Positions 12,721-25,083 of a stretch of DNA of 64,000 bases are shown here, piece after piece. Source of the DNA: Bettongia penicillata ogilbyi (taxonomy: Eukaryota > Chordata > Mammalia > Diprotodontia > Potoroidae). Positions within the stretch are counted from its first letter, which is position 1. The number at the start of each line of letters is the position of its first letter. A program made the translations under genes and the position numbers. The DNA lies in the NCBI GenBank assembly GCA_023548195.1, contig JAJHZJ010000220.1, forward strand, positions 1,929,279 through 1,993,278. The letters are read 5' to 3'. The notes beneath the pieces are model-generated. The model had not been told where the DNA came from. It did no database searches and saw only the letters and a list, made by a program, of their open reading frames with translations.

Positions 12721-14600
12721 TTGGAACCAAAAATCTTCAGTTTTTTCAAAGTCTGGAATAAGTGACTAATAGAATCTGAATATCTTAATTTGTTATACTT
12801 TGAAATAAGAATATTATTTTATTTAGATTGGTGGCCTATGAAGATTTAGTTCCCATTCAGGGATAATAAGACAAAAGAAGAAAAAAAAACTCTAGGCCAT
12901 TGTGGTTGCTTACCCCAGGAATGCTATACGCAGCTTTGAAAGAAAAAAAATGGGTTTGGTTCTGTATATTCAGAGTTTGATTGAATAACTCCTAGGTGAT
13001 TTGGGGCAAGGCTTTATTTGCGGTCTGTGTTTTCAATGTGAATTCATAGACTTTTGTAGCTATGCCTTAAATTGGGCTTTTCCTAGCCTGATGAAATCCT
13101 TTTCTGTTTCTTCAATGTTAACACTACCATCTCAATGCAAGCAATGACTTAATTACTAATATTATGAGGTTTTCCTCTAAACCTTCTACATGAGGGACAT
13201 AATACTAAGAACAACAGCCTATTATCTTGAATTCATAGCTGAGATCTATATTTATATTTGTGGGCGTATACACAATATATAGACATCATTATTGAAGCCT
13301 ATATACTCAATGAGGGGGGGAAGAGAGAGAAATTATAATTTCTTGATAATAGTTTTGCCATCCATGTATCTGAATGATGATAATTAATATTCTCACCCAG
13401 AAAATAATGACAAATAAGTCGTTGGAGAAGGGTGACTAATTTATAAAAAGTGTTAACAACTCCTTTCACATCTGCTCTGAGAGGATGATCTAATCAAATG
13501 AATCCATTTTTTGAAATGTTCTAATACTAACAACCTGCATAGTTTCTAAACATACTTAAGTAATTTAAAATAATATTTATCTTTCTAATCATGTTTTTAA
13601 TTTGGGATTTGGTTAGCAATTACTAAAAGATAACTGATTATATAACTATATAACTCTCCCATAATAAGACAATTTAAAAAGTTTTAACAAACTGTGCCGT
13701 ACTATATCATGTGAACTAGTTATTGTTTTCTGGTTAAAAACTCACAGACAAGAGTGTGATGAATTTAACTGTTACCATAAAATGTGAATTCCATTTCTAT
13801 AAAAAGAGCTTGTTTCAAGAGTAACAATACCCCTTAATTTCAATAGATGATAATTTAAACTATTATTGAAGCACACATGAAATAGGGATACATGAGAAAA
13901 ACAGGAGGGTTAGCCAAACAAATGATATTAAACACATCTGAATTTTCTGTGTCATTTCATTGAGAGAGATCTCTAAAATTTGCTAAGAGTCCCAGCTATT
14001 CTCACACATATTGTCTGCCAACAATTTGTTATAAAATACATTTGGAAGTCATGGGACTTTGAGAAGTTAAACAAAAACATTACATTTGTTAAGTTTATCC
14101 ATCATGTGTGTGATACCAAGGAAGCAACGTGGGAGCTTTGTAGAGCTCCATGAAGGACTAATGAACCAAGAAATAAAAAAACAATATTCAAGTTGGCATC
14201 CTATAGTGGAATAGGAAGCAGAATGTGGGGAAACTTAGCATGGAGTTTCAAACCGAATGAAAGAAGGATTGACCACCCATCTATACATCTCATGTGTTTG
14301 ATCTACCACTAACAAAAATGAATCTTAAGCAAATCTATTGGAATCAATTAAATGGACACATAGGATTAGTTGTGAGATTCCTGAATAATGAATACAGAAT
14401 GTTTCCAGTGAATCATTCTCTACTCAGTTCAATCCATAAAGACCATGGAAAAAAAATAATAATCCATGATCAGTTCTTACATGCTATATTGAAATGAGCT
14501 AACATAAATGAGGAGAGAGGAATCTTGAAGTCTCTGAAGTTTATAATTTGAACAATGTAACACTGATGCTTTTTTCTGTTGGTCTGTTGAATGATATGTG
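12721..14600. other. Unassigned AT-rich DNA
   Basis: No gene, clear repeat or regulatory cluster seen. The 67-codon frame at 14294 has no domain. Confidence 0.5.
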
Positions 14601-14605
14601 TGGGT

Positions 14606-15332
14606 GTTGCAAATGACTTGGGTCTAGTCAAGAGTAATGTTCAACACACAATATGTGTTTATTGTAGCAGCAGGTATAAATACCCAAGACCAGGTAAGGT
14701 AGTGGGCAAGACTTCTCAGAACTGTCTATAATTACAGGGGTACAGGAAGGTCCTACTAAGCTTCTGGCAAAGGTGGGTCACTACTTCCCTGGCTAGAGAT
14801 TGCTCCTGTGGAGGGAAAACCACAGACTGTGCATCAAGGATATGACATTGCCTCATTAAGGCTATTGGCAAAGTCAAATTGTGGCTGCTCTTGGGCAGAG
14901 TCAGATGGACTTTCCCATCCCACTAGCTACACAGCCTCTGTGACCAAGCTGGCTAGTTTGCTCTGGTTATGGCTGTCTGACCAGGAGAAAAAGACACAAA
15001 TTTTTTAAGACAATTTTGGTAGGGGGTAACCATGTGTAAGGGGAGGGCTTAGAGTTTCTTTGTGGTACATACACGGTGAGCTGAGCCAGTGCCTTGGCCA
15101 CAGCTGGAATTATCTATAGGAAGCTTAAGCCTAAGGATGTAACTATGTTTTTGAGGGTGTGACTATGTTAAACTTAAGAAAATGGGTAGGCACATGTGTT
15201 GTAGTTACATACACATTATATGGGTTTAAAAAAATATAACTAACTTGTGGAAACAGCTGACAGAGTGATATCCTCTGCCATACCCATTGATCTGCTCTCC
15301 ATAGTCTAGGTTTCATAGATGTTTAATTTGTG
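14606..15332 (-). mobile_element. Possible ERV LTR (minus strand)
   Basis: Read on the minus strand, this stretch starts TGTCAC, carries a TATA-like element around 14675 and an AATAAA complementary to TTTATT at 14658-14663 just downstream, and ends GCAACA at 14606. That order fits U3-R-U5. I could not find a matching target duplication, so both the ends and the identity are tentative. Confidence 0.4.
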
Positions 15333-15469
15333 ACACTTGGTTGTCATCTCTTATAGCAAGAGTGGGTGGTTTCACAAGTCCAAACCTATGATTCCATTGG
15401 TATTAGAAAATCCATAGAAAAAATGGTCTAACAAGGTAGATTTGCAACTATTCTGCAAGTTTATACTCT

Positions 15470-15680
15470 TAGTGTGTATCCTGTGACTCAAGCAGATCAA
15501 GTGACTTATTTGTGTCACAAAGTCATTATTCAGGGAGCTACAAAAGTCTTTGTGCCCTTTTAAGTTTTCATAGCTCAGAACTGCGCAAAGACTTTTTGGA
15601 CACCGTCTATGTTGCAAGCAAAATTTGAACCCACTCCCTTAGTCTGAAATCAATTATCTTTCCATTGTGTTATGCCGAAT
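15470..15680 (-). repeat. MIR-core SINE interrupted by a MITE
   Basis: Antisense SINE: the internal block is present before 15530 and the tRNA-like head (aatttgaacccactccc near 15625) after 15608. The two halves are separated by the small inverted-repeat element at 15531-15607, which therefore inserted later. Confidence 0.65.
15531..15607. mobile_element. Mariner-like MITE, about 77 bp
   Basis: Imperfect terminal inverted repeats: ACAAAAGTCTTTGTGC near 15540-15555 pairs with GCGCAAAGACTTTTTG near 15583-15598, and the outer ends resemble the CAGGGTGTCC type. A TA follows the right end. It has no coding capacity and would have been mobilised by a mariner-class transposase. A partial relative is at 59524. 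Confidence 0.65.
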
Positions 15681-17038
15681 AAACTGTAACATAATCCTTT
15701 AAATTTTGCCAAAAATTAACATATATCATCACATGGGGACCTCAAAATAGTCCTATGAATTCTGTACTATAGATGTTATTGTTATATTTTGGGGTATGTG
15801 TGTGTTTTGGTTTTGGGGGTTCTTAATTTTTTATGGAAGAAGGGCCTGAGGTTCCCAGAGACCTGTAAGTTTTTAGAGATGAGAGTCAGTTCTTCGTGAC
15901 TTCAAGAGACACACTCTAACTGCTATGCTATACTGCATTTCAAAAGGAAAAGGAAAAAAAAACTCAATAAAGTGGCTGGGTCATTGAATATTGAAAATTA
16001 TTGGTAAGCACAAAGATGAATGTTAAATTGAAAATGGATTCACTATATATTTCTGGAAAATAATGTCAGAGAGATCAATCTGATATGCACTCCTCAAGAA
16101 GAAAATAACTCTGGTTAGGTTTCAAGGTGTTCATGTTTAACAGAACCATGATTAGTGGAAAAGCTTGAATTTAGGTTTCAGATTTCCCTTACAAATTAGA
16201 TAAAAATCTTCCTGCATGTTTCATATCTGCCATTGCCTTAGGTTTAGGATACTTTCTTGCAGAACCAAGGTCATGAATTCAACTACTCAGGGATCTAGTT
16301 AACTTATTTACCTCTGTTCCACTGATACAGGCTATACTATCAACCCCAGGCAACTGTCTTCCAAATATGTGCTGTTGGTTACAAAAATACAACAAGGTAA
16401 GAAAATCTGGAACAATTACTAGAAATTCACCAATACTCTTGTTAGGGGGAGAAAGGAAAGAAAACCCAAAGGATGTGAATGGGTTGACAATAATACATTT
16501 CTGTAAAAAAAACAAAAAACAGCTCATTTTCATTTTTGCCCATCCACCATGCAAAAATAGAAATCATTGTCACAGGTATTGTTTTTCATTGTTAAATATG
16601 CAGTCACAGCTCAAGAAATAGTCAACTGTAGAATTCCAAAAGAAAGGAAAATCACTTCTATCCTGTTAATTTTAGATCTCATTATGGAATGTTAGTTGCA
16701 AGGCAAAAATACAAGATAAAAGAGAAGCTTATTTTTATTTCCTTGTATTAGGTACTACTGAAAATCACACCTATTACATGAGTAGGGTAGGTAGCTGCTT
16801 ACATGGTGCAACTGAAAGTTCAGTCAGCCTAAAACGTCTCTTTTCTTTATACCTCCTCTACTAGCATAGTGCCTTGCACATAACAGAAATTAAATAGTTG
16901 AATTTAATTTCATCTTTAGCTAGTGGTCATGTCTAATAGAGAGGATATGGAACATCTTAAGAGCATCTTCTAACATAAAAGTGCAAATATCATTCAGTAA
17001 TAGTAGGATCCTTTTGTTATCTCATTTGGTATATTAGT
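15681..17038. other. Unassigned DNA with an L2 scrap
   Basis: No gene seen. A short sense L2 3' scrap (agcatagtgccttgcac) lies around 16840-16910. The overlapping 91- and 84-codon frames near 16300-16620 have no domain and are on opposite strands of the same AT-rich sequence. Confidence 0.45.
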
Positions 17039-17250
17039 AGGCTAAGGTCTCCCAGTGCATCCTGGGCCTTCTCTGGTCATCCAGATGAATATCTGGTCGC
17101 TAGATCTAGATGGCCCAGAAGGGGAAGTGAGGTTGGTGACCTTGCACAGCCTTCCTTCACTCAAAATAAAGTTAAGTACAAGTCATGTCATCAATTTTCT
17201 GATGTCATGATCTTCTTTGAAAACAAAGGATGAACACAGACAGACAGACC
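17039..17250 (+). repeat. RTE-tailed SINE, copy 1
   Basis: About 210 bp shared with the elements at 20.7-21.0 kb and 28.0-28.3 kb. The blocks in order are GGTCATCC, a tctagatggcccagaag-type block, ggttggtgaccttgcacagc, then a 3' tail gatgtcatgatcttctttg ending in a short-period repeat (acag)n. The tail resembles the 3' end of the RTE-type LINE at 60.3-60.4 kb. Confidence 0.75.
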
Positions 17251-17379
17251 TAACATATTGGTAACTATTGAGTTAACAGGTTACTAGAAAAACACTTTGT
17301 CATCTGCAAAGTTAGTAAGTTGGTAAGTACAGATTAGATGGAGACCAGACTTTGTCTTGTCCCTAACATATGCTAGCTA

Positions 17380-17515
17380 TGTGAGCAAATCATTCCATTT
17401 AAGGTTACCTTCCAAATACATTTTATTCATGTTTTTTCTCATTGACATGTGCTGTTTCTCCTTTTAGAACCTAAGCTTTGTGAGGGAAGGAATGTTTCTA
17501 TTTGTATTTCTTCTT
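17380..17515 (+). repeat. L2 LINE 3' scrap
   Basis: The sense L2 3' UTR block is recognisable from the 'gaacctaagctttgtgaggg' region near 17467 followed by tttgtatttctt. Short and diverged. Confidence 0.55.
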
Positions 17516-17532
17516 GCAAAAACTAAGCCCCC

Positions 17533-17725
17533 TCTGATAGTGTTGAGGTGGTATCTCAGAGTTGCTTGAAATCATATTTCTCTAATAAATAGTGATTAAG
17601 AGCATTTTTTCATATGATTATGGATATCTTTAATTTCTGCATCTGAAAACTGCTTGGTCATAGTCTTTGAACATTTATCAATTGGGAAATGGCCTGTTTC
17701 TTATAAATCTGACTCAGTTTGAGAG
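17533..17725 (-). repeat. L1 3' fragment (antisense)
   Basis: Antisense L1 end: ttgaggtggtatctcagag, then the 'gattaagagcattttttcat' block and tatcaattgggaaatgg. The same blocks occur in the L1 copies at about 23.7 kb and 61.6-61.8 kb. Confidence 0.85.
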
Positions 17726-18655
17726 ACTCTCTTGAGATAGACTGAGAAATGAGGTTTAACACAATGGAAAACAGGACAGATTACAGGGTCATACTGATTT
17801 CTAGATGATAACAGCATAGCATTAAATTCTCTTAGGGTACAACATTTTATCTCCCAAGAATAATTATTCCAATAAATGAGACAAATACTGAAAAATGTTT
17901 TCTGATTTCTTTAGGTGTGAGGATCTATCAAACAGTGACATCATAGAAATAATCCCAATTAATCCCTTGTCTACCGTAAAAAAAAAATAAAATAAAATAA
18001 AAAATAACATGCAGTCATTCTCTCAACCCCAGGTTGCTTAATAGCAGCCTTATAGTGGAAATAACAAAGAACCATTCTGGTCTGGGCCTCTGCCCAAGGG
18101 ACAACTCTCTTGTTTTTGCCTCACCTTGTCAAAGTTAAAGGTGATTTGGTCTCCTGGTTGGTGAGGTTCTGATTTTCCAGGCAAGATAACAAAAGGTAGC
18201 TGAGGCCCATAAAGCAATTAGAATTCCTTAATTGTCAGAAAGGGGTTTGCTTATCTATACCTGAAGTGCAAAGCAGTTTCTCCAGCTGTTCCTAATCATG
18301 CTTTTCAACGACACCATCCTTTTGGGTCTCAAGAGGGACTCAATAAATATAGATCTTTTCAGTCCCATCATGGTACCTGACCCAACTGAGGGTCAATAGT
18401 CCCATCCATTTTATTAACCCATTTTATACACATCACTGGTAATAAAATATTATCATGCCCTAGAGAAATTCATGCCTCACTTTGTCTCAATGTCATTTTA
18501 TTTGCCATAACTCAAACACACTATGAAAGGGATTATTGGGAGGGGAGGCTATAGTGAGAATGAAAGGCATAGCATCACAAGTCCAGAGGAGGAGTGAATA
18601 TTAGAATTATTTGGTTATGGAAATGTTGTGCTACCAAGTACACAAGCTCCTCTAA
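17726..18655. other. Unassigned DNA, ERV-like hints
   Basis: No gene seen. An AAAAT-type microsatellite is at 17978-18006. AATAAA at about 18351 followed by a short tract and a TGG could be an LTR end, but U5 would be too short and no partner LTR was found, so I do not call one. Confidence 0.4.
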
Positions 18656-18659
18656 CATT

Positions 18660-18850
18660 AAGATCATAGATCTAAAAATGGAAAGCACCTCAGACATCTA
18701 TTCAACCCCATCATTTTTGCAGATGAGGAAACTAAGGACCAATGAGGCTAAATAATTCCCCATGGTGACATGTAGCAACTGTGAAAGAGAGGAATTGAAA
18801 CCAGGTCCTCTGACTCCCAAATAAATGCCTCTTTCACTACTACCACAACC
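18660..18850 (-). repeat. MIR/Mar1-like SINE (antisense)
   Basis: Ordered antisense blocks: atcatagatctaaaaatgg, cagatgaggaaactaagg, then aaaccaggtcctctgactcc, ending with the tRNA-like head near 18840. Typical marsupial SINE architecture. Confidence 0.85.
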
Positions 18851-19019
18851 TCTTGCAAAAGCTTTTGAGAGCTCTGGTTTGACAAGTATGATGGCATTCA
18901 GCACTAAGCAGCAGCAAAGTTATTGAATTTGCACTAAGGCACATGATACGACTAGCCATGCTTATAAATATAACCAGTTGAGATAATAACCACATTACTT
19001 TTGAGAAGACTTATCTTTG

Positions 19020-19170
19020 AGAGTTTAAATCTGAGCTCAGACACTTACTTAAGCTGTTTCCTCAGTTCCTCATCTGTAAAATGAGCTGCAAAAGGAAATG
19101 GCAAGCCATTCCACTATCTCGGCCAAGTAACTCCCAGATGGTGTCATGAAGGGTCAGACATAAAATCAAC
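19020..19170 (+). repeat. WSINE/Mar1-like SINE, 5' truncated
   Basis: The body block tcctcatctgtaaaatgagc is followed by the marsupial-type 3' region (gcaaaaggaaatggcaagcc, then ggtgtcatgaagggtcagac), ending near 19170. The tRNA-like head is largely missing. Confidence 0.85.
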
Positions 19171-19194
19171 ATATTCTTTTCTGAGAGGACAAGG

Positions 19195-19437
19195 TAAAGC
19201 ACGTAGGTGGTGCAGGGGATAGATTGCTAGACTTGCAGTTCAGAAATCCAGACTTCAAATCTTACCTCAGATGTTTACTGACTTTATGGGCAAGTCACTT
19301 AATCTTTCTCAGCCTGTTTCCTCTATGAGAATAACAATAGTACCTATTTCATTGTTTTATTAGGAAGATCAAAGAGATAATTTATGTTCAGCCCTTTGCA
19401 AACATTAAAGAATTATATAAATTGTTATTACTGTTGT
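19195..19437 (+). repeat. Mar1/MIR-like SINE, near full length
   Basis: Starts with a gtaggtggtgcaggggatag head (pol III-type box A region), continues through the CORE (cagatgtttactgac; gggcaagtcacttaatc) and the ttgcaaacattaaag tail, and ends in TTATT followed by the (TAG)n repeat. Non-coding. Confidence 0.9.
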
Positions 19438-19439
19438 TG

Positions 19440-19474
<35 letters not shown>

Positions 19475-19490
19475 TGTAGTAGTAATATTC
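19438..19490. repeat. (TAG)n microsatellite at SINE tail
   Basis: Ten perfect TAG units at 19441-19470 plus imperfect units. It most likely grew from the short-period tail of the adjacent SINE. Confidence 0.95.
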
Positions 19491-20159
19491 AGAAATGATG
19501 TCAAAGCTTTCTTTTACTGAGATTTTGAAAAAAAAGTTCAATATATTAGGTATAAAAATAAATGATGGTTTTATGAAAAAAATAAACTAACATTAGGACT
19601 TTTATACATTATTTTATATAATTATTTAATGGGAAAATATGAAGATGAATCTAATTTATTTAAAGTTCACATGGCCAAATAAAATGAAGAGATAAATAAG
19701 TACAATTAGCTTACTTGGTCATAGCAAGAAAAGTCTGCATCAACTTATTTTTAAATAAGGAAAACTAATCAGTAGTAGTGGTAATTGAAAAAAGCTTTAA
19801 ATGTTAATGAATATGATAAAATATTTATGAATTTAATTCAGTAGGAATGAAAATTGAAGCTAGAGGTCACACTTACCAATTATTTAAGAAGTATCACTAC
19901 AGTAGACATTATGAAGTGTATCAGAATATTGCAAGTGTCATTTTGCTTCCTGTGATTCATGGATATAAACAACAAACCTCTATATTTTTATTTCTGTAAC
20001 TTTTTGACAAATCCTAAAAGAGAAAAGTGGATGAGTTAATGGGTGAAAAGAATCAATACTTTTAATAAGCAATAAAACCATTGCATTTATAATAGCTACA
20101 GGGAGATTTACTGAATAATGATAATCAAAGAATAATAGTTAATGAGTTGAAGTTAATAT
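19491..20159. other. Unassigned AT-rich DNA
   Basis: Very AT-rich; no gene, RNA or clear repeat recognised. Confidence 0.5.
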
Positions 20160-20200
20160 AAACCTTCCTGATGTCATGGTTGTCTTCCAGAACAACAATC
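20160..20200 (+). repeat. RTE-tailed SINE, 3' end only
   Basis: Contains ctgatgtcatggttgtcttc followed by cagaacaacaatc, matching the 3' tail of the SINEs at 17.2, 20.9 and 28.2 kb. Severely 5' truncated. Confidence 0.55.
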
Positions 20201-20257
20201 TCTAGTAGCTGCCCCTCTGAAGACCCAACTGACTAGTTCCAATTGGTTAACACAGCT

Positions 20258-20350
20258 CCTTCCTTCTTTCCTTCCTTCCTTCCTTCCTTCCTTCCTTCCT
20301 TCCTTCCTTCCTTCCTTCCTTCCTTCCTTCCTTCCTTCCTTCCTTCCTTC
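20258..20350. repeat. (CCTT)n microsatellite
   Basis: About 22 CCTT units. The 72-codon minus-strand frame (poly Gly-Arg-Lys-Glu) is a translated microsatellite and not a gene. Confidence 0.97.
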
Positions 20351-20629
20351 TTTTTTCCCTTTCTTCCCTCCTCTCCCTCTTTCCTCTCTCTCCCTTGTCT
20401 CCCTCTGTCCTCATAGGGAATTATGCTCTTACCTGCTGGTGTTATGTCCAAAAGAATAAAAAAAAATACTGAATCCTCACAAGATATCTTGGGGTTTATG
20501 GGTTAGATTTCTTTCAAAAACCAAGCCTTCAATCTAAATCACTGTCTCTCATTTATTGGCTAACAATAGATCCTTATTTGGTCATTGTTTGGACTCTGAT
20601 GACTCAGAGGAGGTATAAATAGCAATTGT

Positions 20630-20975
20630 TTCTGTTTTGGCCAGAAACCCTGAGGGTCTTTCCCAGATTATTACATTTTTTTACCTAGGTAAAACAGACC
20701 ATTTTTTTTTTTTGCCTCATTTCTTACCTAGCCTTAATCATTGAATGGGCATTGCCTCAGACAAAATGAGACCTAAGAAAGACTTTAACTTAAAAGACCA
20801 TGGTCTTTCACTGCATCTGGGGTCATCTCCTTGCCACTAGGCTCTGATGGCTCCAGAGGTGAGAGTGAGGCTGGCGACCGCCCTCCCTCACTTAAATGCA
20901 ATGCACTTGCAAGTCACAACATCATCTTCTAGATGTCATGACTCTCTTCAAGAATGAAGGACCAACAATAAATAG
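20630..20975 (+). repeat. RTE-tailed SINE, long copy
   Basis: Shares about 350 bp with 27.93-28.32 kb: a 5' part (tagcaattgtttctgttttg), aatgggcattgcctcagac, ccatggtctttc, then the block gaggctggcgaccgccctcc and the tail gatgtcatgactctcttc with gaaggaccaacaat. The extra 5' sequence not present in copy 1 suggests either a longer SINE subfamily or a non-autonomous RTE derivative. Confidence 0.75.
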
Positions 20976-21315
20976 TACTATTAGAGTGGATATTCTTAAA
21001 TTATTCTCCCACTTCTGAATTTCTGTGGAATGGAAGAAGAAATTAGAAAGTTTGGCAACAGTGCTAAAACTGAAATGAAGAAAATTATCAAAAAAAAAAA
21101 AAGGATTTCTAAATCAAAGGACATACTGATGAAATGAGAACAGAAAATAAATCTTTAGCGTTAACTAGTTGGATATCCTTCTTTCCTACCAATTTCCTTT
21201 CTGATGAATTATCTCAGTGCAAGTTTCAGTGGAAAAATTTCTTCTTTTCTATACAATCATTCAATGATTTATTATAGGAAGGTGATTTTTTTTTACTTCT
21301 CTAATTTGTATGGTT

Positions 21316-22579
21316 TTTAAAAATTAATTTATTTATTTTTAGTTTTCAACATTCACTTGCACAAGATTTTGAGTTGCAAATTTTTTCCAAATTCTTCCCT
21401 CCACCCGCTCCAAGACAGTGTGCATTCTGATTACCAATTCCCCCAATCTGCTCTCCCTTCTATCACACCCCTTCCTTCTCTTATCCCCATCCCCTCTATA
21501 TTCTTCTAGGGCAAGATAGATTTCTATACCCCATTGCCTATTTATCTCATTTCCCAATTGCATGTAAAAACAATTTTTAACATTCTTTTTTAAAACTATG
21601 AGTTCCAACTTCTCTCACTTCCTCTCTCCCCAGGCATCCCCACTGAGAAAGCAAGCAATTCAATATAGGTTATACATATGTAGTTATACAAAATAGTTCC
21701 ATTACAATAATATTGTGAAAGACTGACTATATTTTCCTCCATCCTATCCTGCCTCCTCTTTTAATCTATTGTCCCTTTGGACCCTATCCCTCCTCAAAAG
21801 CGTTTACTTCTAATTACCTCCTCCTCCCACTTGCTTCTATCTTAATCCCCCCACCCCTCCATACCCCCATACTTACCCCCTCACTTATCCCCATCTCTCC
21901 TACTTTCCTGTAGTAACAGATTTTCATACCAAATTGAGTGTGTTTGTTATTCCCTCCTTAAGCCAAATGTGTTGAGAGTAGGGTTCACTCCCTCTCACCT
22001 TCCCCCTCTTCCCCTCCACGGAAAAAAACTTTTTTCTTGACTTTTATGTGATAGATGATTTGCTCCATTGTCTTTCTTGCTTTCTCCTCCCAATATATTC
22101 CTCCTTTACCTCTTAATTTTATTTTTTAGTATCATCCATATGCAACTCACCCTGTGCTCTCTGTCTATATGTATGTAATCACTTCAACTACCCTAATACT
22201 GAGAAAAGTTCCAAGAATTACAAATATTATCTTTCCATACAGGAATGTAAACAGTTCAACTTTAGTAAGTCCCTTATGATTTCTCTTTCCTTTTTACCTT
22301 GTCATGCTTCTCTTGATTCTTTTATTTGAAAGTCAAATTTCCTGTTCAGCTCTGGTCTTTTCATCAAGAAAGTTTGAAAGTCCTCTGTTTCATTGAATGA
22401 CCATTTTTTTCCCTGAAGTATTATACTCAGTTTTGCTGGGTAGGTGATTCTTGGTTTTAATCCTAGGCCCCTGTAACCTCTGGAATCCCTTCAATCCCTT
22501 AATGTAGAAGCTGCTAGATTTTGTGTTATCATGGTGGTATTTCCACAATACTTGAATTGTTTCTTTGTGGTTGCTTGTA
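21316..22579 (-). mobile_element. HAL1-type LINE, 5' truncated
   Basis: Minus-strand element whose 3' end (A/T-rich tail at 21316-21340, then the antisense of 'gaatgttgaaaactaaaaat') matches those of the full-length copies at 37.2 and 51.3 kb. Its 5' end stops inside the ORF1 C-terminal-domain region at about 22579, where the frame equivalent to the PRITYPAKLS motif is recognisable around 22430-22450. ORF1 passes straight into the tail without ORF2. Typical 5' truncation by incomplete reverse transcription. Confidence 0.85.
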
Positions 22580-22955
22580 CTCTACATATAATTAACATGA
22601 TAACTTACAAATGTAAAGTTAGTGAAATATTTAGCATTGCTAGTCTGCCCAATAAAGGAATTTGAGATTAATTTAAGAATAAAAAAGAAAAGTTTTGCAC
22701 AAAAAAACTGCCAATAAAGATAAATTTTTTTAAAAATCCTCTTCAAGAACCTCAGATACATAAGACATGGAATGGGATTGTTAAATTTTTTAAAATATTT
22801 TAACCTTCATTTTTTTTTAAATTTTGAGTTTCAAATTCCTCTCCCACCCCTCACCACTCACTGTGAAGACAAGAAATGCGATATCAGTTATCCACATAAA
22901 ACCATGCAAAACATATTTCCATGTTAGCCATGAGAAAGAAAACAGAAAGGGAAAA

Positions 22956-23054
22956 AAGGAAGGAAGGAAGGAAGGAAGGAAGGAAGGAAGGAAGGAAGGA
23001 AGGAAGGAAGGAAGGAAGGAAGGAAGGAAGGAAGGAAGGAAGGAAGGAAGGAAA
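22956..23054. repeat. (AAGG)n in L1 3' region
   Basis: About 25 AAGG units within the L1 3' region, right after an A-rich GGGAAAAAA. The open frames over it on both strands are translated repeat. In the L1 copy at 61 kb the corresponding A-rich site carries (CA)n instead. Confidence 0.97.
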
Positions 23055-23763
23055 GGAAAAAATAACGCTTCAATCTGCATTCAGACTCCAGTTCTTTTTC
23101 TGGCGACAGAAAGTATTTTTCTCAATATGTCTTTATATCATTTCCTTAGATTATTGTATTGATCAGTATAGCTAAGTCATTCACAGCTGATCATCATGCA
23201 ATATTGCTGTTATAGTGTACAATGTTCTCCTTCTCCTTACTTCATTTTGCATCCAATCATGTCTAAAATTTTTTTCCCCTGAAACTATCCTGTGTGTTAA
23301 CGCTTATAAAGCAGTACTGTACATTCTATTACATGTTCTACAACTTGTTTAGAAATTCTCTAATTGATAGACATCCCTTCAATTTCCAATTTATTTTTTT
23401 CCACCCCAAAGAAAGCTGCTATAAATATTGTGTGCAAATTGTTTTTTTTTTTTTTGTTTTGTTTTTTTCTTTGATTTCTTTGGAATATGGAGTCCAGTGG
23501 TGGTATTTTTGGGTAAAAGGGAAAACCTTTATAAAACTTTGGGCATGGTTCCAAATTATTACTCTCCTTAGTAGTTGGATCAGTTTATAGATTGACTAAT
23601 AGTGCATTAGTCTCTCAATTTTCCCATATCACCTCCTATATTTAGCATTTTAATTTTGTTGTATTCACCAATCTCATAGATGTGAGGTAGAATCTCAGAG
23701 TCATTTTAATTTGCCTTTCTCTAATCAATAGTCATTTATAGCACTTTTTCATATGAGTATAGA

Positions 23764-23776
23764 AAGGTTTGATTTC
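23764..23776. repeat. Left 13-bp target-site duplication
   Basis: AAGGTTTGATTTC, repeated exactly at 25088-25100. It belongs to the host L1 (the antisense 'agctttgatttct' block), so the sequence between the copies was inserted into the L1. Confidence 0.85.
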
Positions 23777-23786
23777 TTTTCTTTAT

Positions 23787-24257
23787 TGAGGGTCTCTAGT
23801 GCCAAAGCAACATTCACAGTGCCCACAGCAGTCATGAATATGCCAGCTCAGTTCTGAATTGTGAAATACAACAGGCTCTCCACATGGAAAAGAGAATCAA
23901 AACGTTTATTCAAACACCAGAAAGCCAAATCCATCACAGTAACAAAGAAATCCATCATAGTAACCAAGAAGCTTATTCACATTATCAGGCCTTCACACAA
24001 ACAAACACTCACAAATCTAACTGCCTTCTTCCTCTGTCCTTTCCAGCTTTGACTTGTCTGACCAACTTCCTCTCAGTTCTGCTCCAGCTCCACTTTTTCA
24101 TGTTCTGCCTTTCCTGCTTTAACCCTTCCTGTTCCACCCATTCAGCAAACTCCTCCCACCACAGGTTCATGTAACTCAGACTTTCATGTGATCCAGGCAG
24201 GTCACATGTGCCTATTAAATGAATGGGAAAGATCTTCCCATTTAAATGACCATTACA
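23787..24257 (-). mobile_element. ERV LTR (family shared with 46.9 kb)
   Basis: On the minus strand it starts TGTAATGG (at 24257), carries AATAAA (TTTATT at 23905-23910) and ends CTCA at 23787. Blocks such as ctgctccagctccac, cctcccaccacagg and gaaatacaacaggctctcc are shared in order with 46885-47420, which defines the family and supports the ends. Solitary; coding sequence absent. Confidence 0.75.
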
Positions 24258-24956
24258 GGGTCATATGTGAGCATTTATTATTCAAGATCTAGAACAGGTT
24301 ATGGAGAGGGGCATTAGGGGAGAGAAAAGAAGGGAGGAACAGGGAAAGGAGAGCCTCTTATCTCTGTCTGCTCTAGAAGGGATTGATCCTGATTTCTGAG
24401 CCTTAGTCCAGGGCGCACAATGAAGCACACGATAAGATGGGGATCCAGGGATACAGATTTAGGAAAACATCAGTAGTGTCCAGAGTTGCATATCTAATTA
24501 GAGGTGGGGGTCAGGATTCTCCTTGGATCAGCAGCACCACTTATTTCTTATAAAACATTCTTGTAGTTAAAGTCTTTGTGCTAAAGAAGACTTTCATGTC
24601 CTTTTCTAACTCCCTATACTTTGCTTCTAGTTCCTTTGAATACGCATCCAACTTAGAGCTGACTGCTCAAGAGCTGCTGCTTGCTCCTCAATTAGGTTAT
24701 CTGATCCAGATAAAGCTGAAGTGCTACATATTTCTGATTTAAGTCTTTTAGCTTTCTCTTTATGTTTACTGTACATTCATTTCTAGATACTTCAAGCTAG
24801 TCAGTTCCTATTTTCCAGAAAGTTATAGTCCTCACTAGTGGCTGTCAGATCACATGACAAGTACATGACCATTTTGAAGAATATGTCCTGGTATAGCCCC
24901 ATGATGTCCACCTCAGTGGCTCCATGGCCCCCTTGACCCTCTCTACCCTGGTCTAG

Positions 24957-25083
24957 TCCTGGAAAGGGAGAAAGGAGAAAGAATGGAGGGAAGAGTATGG
25001 GAGGAGGAGGAAAGGGGACAAGGAAGGGGAGAAAAGAGGGAGGATGAATAGACAGAGAAGAAGATAAGGGGAGAGAAGGGGGC
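24957..25083. repeat. Polypurine tract
   Basis: About 125 bp almost exclusively A and G on the plus strand, at the 5' side (minus-strand sense) of the inserted segment. It could be an expanded polypurine tract or simple low-complexity DNA. Confidence 0.85.

Noticed and set aside
18340..18400. AATAAA followed by a TGG that could be an LTR end and primer-binding site
   Set aside because: The implied U5 is too short and no second LTR or family partner was found.
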